A DNA stretch of 64,000 bases from Erodium maritimum (lineage: Eukaryota; Streptophyta; Magnoliopsida; Geraniales; Geraniaceae). Numbering within the stretch: the stretch's first letter is position 1; every line of letters begins with the position of its first letter. The DNA is taken from positions 51,725,039 to 51,789,038 of the forward strand of contig OY997590.1 of the NCBI GenBank assembly GCA_963921825.1, written 5' to 3'. Under the pieces are notes generated by a model. That model did not search any database, was not told the DNA's origin, and worked only from the letters and a program-made list of their open reading frames with translations. Of the stretch, positions 11,740-22,737 are shown in pieces. The translations under genes were made by a program, and so were the position numbers.

Positions 11740-14700
11740 TCTGATGTATCATACGGAAGAGGACCTGAGCATCTGATCGAATGCAAGTGGGCACATGTCC
11801 CAGTCCAGCCACGTTACGTAATGCAGAGGCGATAAAATATGCCTCAATCATGTGAGGGGACCAAATAACTTGTAGCGTGCCATTTCCTACTTTGTCGTAA
11901 TTTGGATCCGAAGAGCGAACTATAAGGCCCCATCCCGCCTAGGTCGTGTCCTGAAAGGTGGCCCCATCGACATTAATTACTGCGTATCCACCGGGGGTGA
12001 GCACCACCTTGATGGCCATCGAGGTATGAAGACATGGGGCTGAGTTTTCGTTGCAGCAGCCGCCTTCTAGGCTTGTAGATTAATCCGCGCTTTAGACAAG
12101 ACCGTTAGAGCCGTCGGACGGTCCCCCGACCAAACTAGGGCATTCCTGGCCTTCCAAATCTCCCAGAGGACCGATAATATCGCCGCGTTTTTGTGATGAT
12201 CACATCCCGCGACATAGGACAGCCACCAGTGTCAAAACCCTGGTCCGGGCCAATAGAGATTAGGTGACCAAACTCCTTCCAATACATCTTTACAAACCCA
12301 CACGCCGCAAATAGATGAGAGACCGATTCGGGGTGCGACCCACATATGGCACAAGTAGGATCAGCAGGGACATATCTCTTGTTGAGGGCAGTGGCCACTT
12401 GGAGTGTGTCTGTTAGGAAACGCCATAAGAAGATCTTATATCGGGGGGGGGGGGGGAGCCTTAATATGCCAAATCGACACCCAAAGAACACCCAAGGCTT
12501 GGCCCTGGCGTGCTTGCCGAATGAGCTGCAGTTGGCGATACCCTGCTTTCGATGAATACTGACCATTTTTATCCCCCATCCAATATGGGACATCCCGGTG
12601 CCGAAGTGAAGAAAGCTGGACTTGCAGAATGTCAACCAAATCGTCCTGGCCAAACAACTGAGCAATCCTCAGGATATCCCACTGTCGAGTGCTCGGGATC
12701 ATGAGGCTTGCCACCATAAAACCCTGTAAATTCGGGGAATCCGTGCGGATGTGGGCTGACGAGCCTAGCATCCACAACGTGCCCACAATCGGGGTGGTCA
12801 GCTCATCCCCAATAGCGATGCATAGTCCGGGGCGGATCATATCTTGGGTAGAGAAAACACTAGCCAATACGAAACTCGGAGTGCGTCCCACCCGAGTTAG
12901 CGAGAGGAAGTCTGAAGTAGGAAAATAACGGGCTTTAAGGACCATTGTAACCAAGGCATCAGGCTTATGGATGAGATTCGACGCTTGCTTCCTAAGTAAG
13001 GCGATATTTGCATTTTGGAGATGACGGAATCCCATACCCCTTTCGTCCTTAGGTTTATAGAGGTGATCCCAATCCTGCCAAATAATTGGTTTCTGTGACT
13101 TTCTGCCCCACCAAAACTTTGCCAGAGCTACATGAATGCGGTGGGTGATGTTGAAGGGGACCTTAAACACCGACATGACGTAGACCGATAGAGATGTTAA
13201 GACAGACCGAATCATGACCTCCCGGCCCGCCGGAGATAGCAATTTCCCATCCTATGATCGAATTCTATTAATCACCCGGTCTCCCAAATATGCCATAGTA
13301 GCGTTCCGGCTCTGACCCACTAAATTAGGGAAACCCAGGTACATCGAGGCCCCCGCGATATAGCACAACAAGATTGCTTATTCAGAGGAGACGTGTTCGT
13401 ACTGAAAAAGATAGAAGACTTACCGAGATTCATCGTTTGTCCTGAAAGCCGACTAAACGTAGACAACACCGATCGAACTGTCTCTGCATCTTCCGGGGTG
13501 GCCCTACAGAATAAACAGCAGTCGTCCGCAAAAAACATATGCGTGATCTCTAGTGCTCCTCGTGCCACCTGGACCCCCTTTAACCGGCCCAACCTGCGTT
13601 CTTGTTCAATAAGACGGTCAAGGCCTTCCATGCAAAATAAGAACAGGTAAGGGGATAGAGGGTTCCCCTGCCTGATTCACCTTGTTGGGGCAACCCAAGG
13701 CGTGTCTCGACCCCCAGAGGATATAGAATAAGTGATCGTTTACAAACAACAGGTCATGAGAGAGATCCAGTCCTTTGAGAACCCCATACGACACATAATA
13801 GTCAGGAGATACGACCATTCCACCCGATCATAGGTCTTACTCATATCAAGTTTAATGGCCATATATCCCACCGGCCCTCCCCGTAGCGTTTTCAAGTGAT
13901 GTATCACCTCAAACGCAACAATAACGTTATCCTGGATGCATCTACCCGGGATAAACGCTCCTTGAGTTTCAGAAATTACCGATTGCAGTACTGGGTGAAG
14001 GCGATTGGCAAGTACCTTAGAGATTATCTGAAAGATAACATTGTAGGGAGCAATGGGTCGTATATATGTGATCCGTTCCGGATCCAGATTCTTAGGAATC
14101 AAAACTACTGAGGTAGCATTAAGCCCTGCCACAAACCCCCCCATCTGCAGAACCCCTTGGACGAACCGTCGACATCCTCGCCCACAACAGGCCAAAAATG
14201 TTGATAAAAACGAGGATTTAGGCCATCCGGCCCCGACGACTTATCTTGACCCATCTGGAAAATGGCCTCCCTGATTTCCCTAGTCGTAGCGGCTATTAGT
14301 ATGGACGTATTTTGGGCCGAGGATATGACGCCCAATCCATGGATCGGGAAATTCGAAAGGTCTGGCGATCTAGTAGAGAATAGCTGTTCAAAGTACACTG
14401 TTATCAATTCCTTCATACCTGATTCCCAGGTAACCCACTCATTAGCCACATTCTTGATCGATGCGACCGCATTAACTCGGCGTCTGTAGGAGGTAGCCGC
14501 TTGAAAAAAACCCCGTATTCCGATCCCCCTCCGTTACCAATGTTGCTGAGCACGTTGGCGCCAGAACGCCTCCTGAACGCATAAAGCCCTTTCATATTGG
14601 ATCTGCACCGCCTCTCTCCGTTTAATGCTTGGTGTTTCCATCCTGCCATTTAACCCCGCAATCGTGCATTGACACCACCGGGTATGGTTCACATGTTTCT

Positions 14701-15115
14701 TGAAATGGGTATTTCCCTAGTGATTTAAAGCCGAACCCACCTGTCAGATGGTAACTCCCAGTGTCGTACCCACAGGCGCTCGCTCGGATCCTGGATCCAC
14801 TGGGATTGGAACTTGAATTTTGGAGGCGACACATTCCTCACCTTCCGGGCCAGGGATATAAGGAGGGGTCAGTGATCCGAAGTGGTGGTACCCGGGTTGC
14901 TGAGATGCACATTTGGGAGAGAGTGAAAAAACGGACCTTTAATCAAAGCTCTATCCAGCCGCGTCTGAATACTCCCTCGAAGCCAAGTGAATTGATGGCC
15001 CAGTAGAGGAATATCCACCAGGTTCAGTTCATCCACCACCTCCCAAAAATCCTCAATAAGGGACTGCGGGTATGCCTCGCTCCCTTTCGTTTCAGTCTGG
15101 CTTATGATACCATTA
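11740..15115 (-). pseudogene. LINE-1 ORF2 remnant: endonuclease C-half, RT, zf-RVT, RNase H N-half
   Basis: Read on the minus strand, the order is as follows. The endonuclease motif GDFNGIISQTE is at about 15115, with QFTWLRGSIQTRLDR just after. RT begins with SSGPDGLNPRFY (about 14245), then RPIAPYNVIFQIISKVLANR, FIPGRCIQDNVIVAFEV, KLDMSKTYDRVEW and FADDCCLF (about 13535), then LSPAGREVMIRSVL and IALLRKQASNLI. The zf-RVT segment has KIFLWRF and CAICGSHPESVSHLFAAC (about 12350). RNase H starts with VINVDGATFQ (about 11965). The frame is broken many times. One break is a run of 14 G (12443-12456) inside the codons before KIFLWRF. The family's ORF2 protein nicks DNA and reverse-transcribes; this copy cannot. 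Confidence 0.85.
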
Positions 15116-15490
15116 AAGTCCCCAATGTGGCGGCGACGACACCAGTAATGGTGAGAAGCTGGTCGAAGGAATGGGGGAGGACAAGGGCGCCAAAGTCGTG
15201 ATCGGAGATCGCGGAGAAGAAACCACCTGCGAGGCTGACTGGGCCGGCGGAGAGATCGCGACCAAGGGCGCCGGAGGCGAGATCGGAGATCGCGGAGAAG
15301 AATCCACCTGCACGGCTAATTGGGCCGACGAAGAGACCACGACCCACCGCAGATGAGACGGAGGTTGGAAGACCCAACGCTGACCCGCAGAGGAGTGGCG
15401 AGGGGGAGAACGAGAGCCGGAAAAAAACCGAGAGCGACTACGACGACGCGCCTGTGTCAAAGACTGCGAAACCCTAACAGAGAGATCCAT
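15116..15490 (-). pseudogene. LINE-1 ORF1 N-terminal fragment
   Basis: An ATG at 15490-15488 opens a frame reading MDLSVRVSQSLTQARRRSRS, an Arg/Ser- and later Pro-rich start of the kind seen in plant L1 ORF1. It lies 24 bases inside the LINE 5' end. A roughly 75-bp block containing GGAGATCGCGGAGAAGAA is repeated twice (about 15195-15345), giving duplicated AGGFFSAISD in one frame. It runs into the endonuclease GDFN motif through a deletion joint, so the RNA-binding part of ORF1 is absent. Confidence 0.6.
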
Positions 15491-16360
15491 TTTCCTCCTA
15501 CCAATGAAATTGTCCCCACCCCTACCTATTAGTATCACTTTTTTTTATCAGCAATGTTTTGAAATTTTATAAACCAAGTTTTCGAATCAAAAACTGGGAA
15601 AAGGGTCGAGCCCTCGAAATACAAGAGAAACACAACGGTATTTCCCACAAAAACTACCCAAACTTTTGAACCTATTACAAAAGTCTATTCTCAGACTTAA
15701 CTTGTGCCCCAAGTAACTAAATTCAACCAATTTATATCCAACAACTAGACTTGTGCCCCAAGTAACCGAGTTTCATTTTCAAAACAAACCCCCAACTGAT
15801 TTCCAAGCCTTTCCTAATATAATTCTGAGAAACCTAAATGATTTAAAAGGCAATTCAAAATCATCAAACAATTGGGGAGTTGCACAGAAATGACCAATCC
15901 CTCCCACCAGTGCACCAGCAAAATGCAGCAGCATCCACAATAGTGATCTTAAAATGATCCTTCAACAGAAAATGCAGTAACATATTGAAATCCTCCAGTC
16001 TTTGATCTGAGCAAAAAGGAGTACCTTAGCAATTATAAATCAAAGAGTTAAAAAGTAGTGATCCACAAAAGAAGGCTTCAACCCTGTAGGAGTAGCTCCA
16101 CCAAAGTTGAGCAAGTAAAGCAAGGAAAAAAACAGGTCCTAATAGTCAGAAAAACCAAACTAATCAGAACCAAACTCTCACTTAGATTGTTCTACCCACA
16201 CACCTCAGAAAAGAAAAAAAAAAAGGAGCAGTTTTAACCACTAAGTACCCACACTCAAGACAAGGAAGCAAAAGAAAACAATCCCAGAGAAGACCTCACC
16301 AAAGTCTCACCACAGTCCCCAAAACCACCCAGAACCCTCTCCCAGAACCCCAACCCCAGA

Positions 16361-19300
16361 TTAGAAGTTACCATAGGAAAGAGGGGATTCAATCCAATTA
16401 AAGAAGGAAAAGGAATGTCCCACTTTGAATTTTGCCCAAAGGAGTTGATAAGCATCATGTTGTATCAGTTGCACAGTGGTGTCTGGATGATTCAAAATCT
16501 TATTGAAGATTAAATTATTCCTGCTGAGCCAGATTCTCCAAATAATAATAGCACACAACCAGTTCCAATGGGATCTCTTTTTCTAAGGACCCAAATATTT
16601 CCAGGAGCAAAACCAGTCTTTGATGTTATCTGGCATTGCAGTCACTATGTTCCACCATTTTAAGACAGCATTCCACACTCCCCAAGCATAATTGCAACTG
16701 AGGAATAAGTGATCTAATTCTTCAGGATGGTCTTGACAATAAGCACACCAAATATTCTCAGAGAAGATACCCCTGGATCCAAGAAAACACTTGGTAGGGA
16801 CTGCCTGTATACACACCAGCCAGGAGAAAGCAGCCACCTTAGGAGGTAAGATTGGGGTCCAGAGTAATTTAGGCCAATTCAGGCTCTGATCATGTTCTTT
16901 ATCTAATAATTGATACATTTTTCTCACTGAGAAACCCTTTTTTTTCTGCACTCCAAGTAACCACATCCTCTTTATCATTTAGAGATTGTCTTGTATTTAT
17001 AAGTTGGGAGAGTAGATGAAATTGATCCCATTCCCATCCCCTAAGATCTCTTCTGAAGTATAAGACCCACACTCCATTAGACCAACAAGTAGAAACCAAG
17101 GCCTTCTTCTGGTTGCTGAGGTGGAACATTCTTTGAAAAATAGTCTTAAGAGGGACTTGTGAAATCCAACAATCTTCCCAAAAGAATACTAAATCACCAG
17201 AATTGACTTCCCAGGAAAGACCAGTAGCCCCAAATGCATTGGCAAACTGAGGAATGGATAATAGAGTTTCTATATGTTTGAGGAAGCATTGACCATCATG
17301 TAATAGAAATTTTGATAAATCCCAAGAGCAAGGATCCCAATCATATTTTGCACACAGTAATTGTTTCCACAGTGAGTCTTTTTTAAGTGCAAATCTCCAC
17401 CACCATTTTGCTAGAAGTGCCAAGTTCATTATTTGTAAGCTTTTGATACCCAAACCACCCACTTTCTTAGGTCTACATACAGAGTCCCAGTAGACTTTAT
17501 GAAGACCCCTCCTTGTTAAGCTACCCCTCCATAAAAATCTCCTTTGCCACCTCTCCATTTCCAAGATAACCCCTTTAGGTGCCTTATAGAGTGACATATA
17601 GTATAAAGGAAGAGCCCCAAGTGTAGAATTGATGAGTGTAATTCTACCCCCCAAAGACTTTGATTTTGCTTGCCATAACCCCAGCCTTTTTTTGAATTTG
17701 TTCACCACTGGTTTCCAAGTCTTTTTCTTCCTAGGATTTGCTCCCAGTTGAAAACCCAAATATTCTATGGGGAGAGAGGCAGAAGAGCAACCTAATATAC
17801 CAGTTATTTCATCAGTATCCATTGAAGAGGGATTGAGATGAATAAACTTTGATTTTTGGAAATTGATCTTTAAACCAGTGGCTCTTTGTAACACATTAAG
17901 TGTATGTTTCAAGTTGATCAACTGTTGTCTTCTTGCTTGTATAAATAGCAAAGTATCATCTGCAAACTGTAGGTGGGAAATCTCTGGACCAATATCATTA
18001 CATTTAACCCCTTTGTATAATTCTGCTGAAGTTCCTTGTAACATTAACTGATGAAGAGTTTCAGCAACCAGAGCAAATAAAAGTGGTGACAATGAGCATC
18101 CTTGTCTCAATCCTCTAAGGAGAGGAAAATCAGGAGAGGGAGAGCCATTGATTAGAATAGAAGACCAAACCTTTATGCATTCTGAGATCCAAGATTGCCA
18201 TAAAACTCCAAACCCCATAGTCTTAAGAATATTCAGTAAGGCCTTCCAATGGATATGATCATAGGCCTTCTCAAAATCAACCTTAAACATGATGACTTCC
18301 TGGCCTGAATTTTTGATAGAATGAATGAGCTCTGAAGCTATTAATACACCATCTAAAATTTGTCTACCTCCAATAAATCCAGTCTGAACATCACTAACCA
18401 GTAGGCTTATAACTGTCTTTAACCTTTGTGCCAACAATTTGGAGATGATTTTGTATGAGCTGCTAATAAGGCTAATAGGCCTATAGTCTTCAAAACCCAC
18501 TGGTGTTGAGCATTTGGGAATGAGGGTAATAAAAGTGGAATTAATCCCCTTCCCAAGTGAACCTCCCCCATGAAAGAAATGAACAATATTTAATATATCA
18601 GGTTTGAGAAAATTCCAGCCCACTTGGAAGAATTTCAAGGTGAAACCATCTGGCCCAGGAGATTTCTCCCCATTACAAGACTTCTTGCTCAGAGAAATTA
18701 ATCTCTAATTCCTCTGCTTGTAAACTAGAAAGAGACTTGAAGGGTAATGAGGAAATATCAATGCAAACCTCTTCTTCAACTTTGAATCTTTTGGCAAAAT
18801 GCAATTTTGAAACCTCCTTAATCTGATCAGGAGCAGTGTATATAATACCATCTTCCAAAACTTGTGATACTTTTTTCCTGGCTTGATTAAAGTTGGCTAC
18901 CATATGAAAGTATTTTGAACATCTGTCACCTTCTTTGCTCCATTTATGCCTAGCCTTCTGACACCAAAGCTTGGATTGGAGTTTCAATTTCTGTATCAGC
19001 TTAGCACACAAAAGAATCCCTTTGAGCACATTCAGCATTTGTGAGATCCCTACTTTCAACCTGAGTATCAAACTCACTTATCTCCTCAGAAATTTGATCA
19101 ATGTCTACTTCTAACCAACCAAAAGTATTAATGTTCCAATCTCTCAAAAAACCTTTTAATTCTCTGAGTTTAAACCACATCACATAAGTGGGAGAGCCAA
19201 CCACTTGAATAGAATTCCAGAAGGACTCAGAATCTTTGAAGAAATTGGGATGGGAAGTCCAAGCATTTATAAATTTGAAAGGCCTAGGACCCCAGTCAAT

Positions 19301-19996
19301 TACAGGGTTGGCAAGCAAGATTGGTTTATGATCAGAGATACCTCTATTGTGACAAGATTGAGTTAAGTTGCTGAAAGTAGATAACAGATGAGGAGTGATC
19401 AGAAATCTATCCAACCTAGAGGCTCTAGATCTTGTCCCAAACCAAGTGAAAATTCCTCCAACCAATTGCAGATCAATCAACCCCACATTATCCAGAAGGG
19501 ATTTGAAATTTGACATGCTTGTGTTAGAAGGAGGAGAGCCACTTTTCTCAGTAGCATCTAGTATTGAATTGAAATCCCCTGCCACAATGTACTCAGACAA
19601 GAAACCAGATAATTTGAGTTCTATTTCCCTCCATAAAATAGCTCTATCTGATATAAAACAAGGAGCATAAACATTTGCAATGGTCAGAGTTAAATCTGAG
19701 CCTAGATGTTTCCCAAACCAATAAATCACCCTTTCTTCATAATCTGAATGTATTAGACTCCACATTTCCTTGTTCCACAAAGTAATGATGCCCCCAGAAG
19801 CTCCAATAGCAGGAGCAAAAATTGCCTCCCAATTTTGATTGAAACCACAGCTACTGAGAAAATAAACAGGTAAAGTAGTTAACTTGGACTCTTGTATTAA
19901 CACCATTGAAGATCGAAACTTGGCACACACGTTTCTCAGTGCCCTTCTATTCTGTCTAGAAGAGACCCCCCTCACATTCCATGAGGTGATCCTCAT
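16361..19996 (-). pseudogene. LINE-2 ORF2: endonuclease, reverse transcriptase, zf-RVT
   Basis: The start ATG (19996-19994) gives MRITSWNVRGVSSRQN. The endonuclease follows with IQESKL, VAGDFNSILDATEKS and ISDHKPILL (about 19330). RT shows SPGPDGF (about 18660), RPISLISSSYKIISKLLA, FKVDFEKAYDHIHW, RGLRQGCSLSPLLFAL, FADDTLLF (about 17943-17966), EYLGFQLG and GGRITLINS. The zf-RVT part has KVAAFSWLVCIQ and CAYCQDHPEELDHLFLSC. There are frame changes near 19030, 18660 and 16940 and a TAG at about 16582 (probable CAG). The total is about 1210 codons, normal for plant L1. Few lesions suggest it is fairly young, but it is inactive as read. Confidence 0.9.
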
Positions 19997-22023
19997 GGAG
20001 AGGCTAATCTTTGAGTGGGAAGAGACAACAATGGTGAGTCCAAAGTGTCTCCAATGTCTTCAAGATCACATAAATCATCCTCAGAATTTGTGTCCAGTTC
20101 CACAGCTTGATTTTGTTCCTCCTCTAGACTGTCAAATTGTTCAATGACCATATCATCTGCAATATATGCATTTAAACCCATAGCTTGACAGTATTCCCAT
20201 GTCCCTGCTCCACCTTGTTTGAAAGCCCTCTGGTTTTTTGAGACCTCTTTAGTACCACTGTAGGGTTTAATGGAGGGAAGTAAAAGCTTGGTCTTTGATC
20301 TAGTGTTGTATGCTACAGTTGCTGAACCCTTAATGAATTTCTCATTAACAATAGGACCCTTAGAAGTAGAGGGGGTAATTGGCAATTTAGGCTCCAAATC
20401 AAGTTTTGAATTAATTCCCCCCAAAACCAGTTTTTTGATAATTGGAGTCTGAACCATGGGGCCCAAAACTGTCAAGGAGGGGGTTTTGAGCTCCATCTCA
20501 CTAATGTTGTCAGCTCCCATTGTTCCCAAATCCCTTTCCAGCCCATTGGTAGTCCCATCTGAAACAACTAAGAAGCAAGGAGTGTCCCTTCTCACCGGAA
20601 CAGTAACCTCAGTACCAGAAAAATCAGATTGGAGAGTATTTGGAACAATGAGAATCTCTTTGAAAGTAAGAGTCAAATTTGAAATGGCACAGCTAGGATC
20701 ATCTGTCACTAAGGCCTTATCAAGACTAAGAGGAGGAAACTCAAGTAGAGAGTTATTAACCAGTTGAGTATTCAAAGCATTCAGAGTTGGAGTAAAAGTC
20801 GAATTAATGACTGGTGTGGCAACTATCAACTGTAAATGATCTTGTGTACCTTGTTCCTCAACGGTCTTACCAACATTCTCTTCAATTACTCTCTGATTGA
20901 GAGGAATATCAGGAACATTCTCTTCCAAACACCTCTGACTGAGTGAGTTATCAGAATCACCAACTTCACCATTAAGACTGTCAGTTTGTTCAGTACTTTG
21001 AGAGGTAGAAGAGTCCCTCTGAGAGCAATTTGTAGGTAAGATCAAGGGAATGCTCCCCACATCTAAAGATCAGATCATAGTGTTAAAGATTTGATCCTCC
21101 AAAATTAATCCCGACTCTTTGTAAACCCTGGGATACTCTTGGGCGTGTATGAGAACAAAAGCAGCTTCTAAAGAGTTGGCTAAGAGTGAAGCCGGGTGTG
21201 TGCACACAAAGGTTCCTAGATCTTCCACCAAAGCTTTGAATGTATCTTCACACCAACCAAGTAAAGGAATCCCATGCAGAGCAAGCCATGTGAATATTCC
21301 CCCTGTCTTGCAGAGTTCGGCCTTGTGTTTGATCGAAGTGAACCAAGGTTTAAACCAGTTTTCTTCATCTTTGAAAGCTTCAACTTCATCCTCCACAGTG
21401 GGGAAAAGGATCAAGGCTACCCGATTTCCCAAAGCTTTCATTTGTACATTAGATCCTCTAGTTGCTTTAATGTCTGCCATAATAGCACCCACAAACAAGT
21501 GTGAGTGTAAGAGCACCAAATGTCCACGCTCTAACCAGCTTCTATGTTCTTCCACCACCCTTCCTTTTGGAAATGCTTGGGGAGTATCAGTACGTTTTTC
21601 CTTCCAGACATGGTTTATAGGACGCTTGTTTTGTCTTGAGTCTTTATCCCAAGCTTCCACCACGAATAGCTTATAACCCTTCAAGTTATAACCGTTGAAG
21701 ATTTGAATAGCTTTATCTAAGCTATCTTTTGACTTGAATTGAATGAAGCCAAACCATTTTCCTCTAGCTGTTGGATGAGGAAGAGTTTGAGCAGAGATGA
21801 TATCACCACATTCAAGGAAGAGGTTCTGAAGCCAAGCACTAGAGGTTCTTGGAGGTAGATTGTGGATAAAGAGTCTGAAATTCCCAAAATCATGAGCTTG
21901 TTCACGAGTCCCCACCACCTCAGACCGAAGTCTAACACCACCTTGGACACCCTTATTGTGTAGGAACCCAGCATCAATAGTCTCAAACCCTGGTGGAGGA
22001 CCAGTAGCCGAAGAAGAAGCCAT
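19993..22023 (-). pseudogene. LINE-2 ORF1: RRM-type RNA-binding protein, one internal stop
   Basis: The frame of 677 codons begins MASSSATGPPPGFE. Residues about 50-125 form an RRM: FRLFIHNLPPRTSS as RNP2 and GKWFGFIQFKSKDS as RNP1, ending GYKLFVVEAW. A central part (about 160-310) has the DUF4283-like pattern WFKPWF, ending before the internal TGA at 21072-21070. TGA would be CGA (Arg) after a C-to-T change. The remaining 355 codons stay in frame and are acidic and Ser/Thr-rich. Its own stop overlaps the ORF2 start in the sequence ATGA. In L1 elements ORF1 protein coats the RNA. Start chosen because it follows the short 5' UTR and gives the standard MASSS opening. Confidence 0.88.
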
Positions 22024-22274
22024 GTGTGGAGGAACAGAGGAAAAAATGAAGAGAAAGGATGTGTTAGAGGCTTGAAGAGGAAATCAGAAAATGACCCTGT
22101 AAACACAGAGAATCAGAAGAGAAACGTAGAGGAAGAAGGTGGTTCGGTGGCCGCGGCCATCATGGACACTACACCTTCAAATCCCAAGAGAACCAGTTGC
22201 CGGAACAGTATCAATAATGTAGCTATAGAGAGTGCCACCTATCTTTTACTTCTATTCTCCTATTAGTATCACTT

Positions 22275-22737
22275 GATTGTGTACTTCCAATTCTATTGTT
22301 TTTTTTCTTGCTCACATAAGTTTGGGGGTCTATTTCTTTATAACTTTTTTTATTTTGTTTGATGAATTTAATTATTTATTTTGATAAAATAAATATCATG
22401 GAGTGGAATTAGATTTTCAACACGTTTTTTCGGATAATGATTTGTCAACAAACTACGTAGCTAGTTAGCTACTTGAGATAGAGAGACAAAAGGTGCAACT
22501 GTCTACTTTGAGTGAAGTGTCACCAACAATCTTTTACATATGAGATTTAATCTCTTAACCTTGCCTGCTTTCTTTTGAGTTTTATGAGTTCTAAAATATG
22601 TTACGAAACTGTGGACGGATATATAATTTTTGTTTTGTATAAGATTTACAATTTATCCTGAAAAACTATAGCATTTATGTTCGTATGTGGCTACCATTTC
22701 TCTGTGTATTCATGTCGTTGAATGAAAGTCTGAGTTC
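22275..22737. other. AT-rich intergenic DNA
   Basis: Continues the ancestral target site to the right of LINE-2. I see no gene, RNA or repeat end in it. Confidence 0.5.

Larger units (their letters stand above)
1172..15514 (-). mobile_element. LINE-1: L1-type retrotransposon, internally deleted, split by an Athila element
   Basis: Both ends are fixed by a 16-bp target duplication CCCACCCCTACCTATT at 1156-1171 and 15515-15530. The element is on the minus strand. Its short A tail appears as T at 1170-1176 and its 5' end is at about 15514. It holds the first part of ORF1 (15116-15490), the second half of an endonuclease, a reverse transcriptase, a zf-RVT segment and an RNase H. RNase H is split by the Athila insertion and resumes at 1190-1399. 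ORF1 joins directly to the middle of the endonuclease, so roughly the rest of ORF1 and the endonuclease N-terminus are deleted. Without the Athila element the LINE is about 4 kb. Confidence 0.85.
15541..22258 (-). mobile_element. LINE-2: near full-length L1-type retrotransposon
   Basis: A 16-bp target duplication CCTATTAGTATCACTT flanks it at 15525-15540 and 22259-22274. The A tail appears as T at 15541-15546. The 5' UTR is 235 bases (22024-22258), followed by ORF1 (22023-19993), ORF2 (19996-16361) and a 3' UTR of about 800 bases (15547-16360). ORF2 lacks an RNase H after zf-RVT. The left duplication overlaps the right-hand duplication of LINE-1 by CCTATT, so LINE-2 landed at the edge of LINE-1. 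It is the best preserved LINE in the window. Confidence 0.92.
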
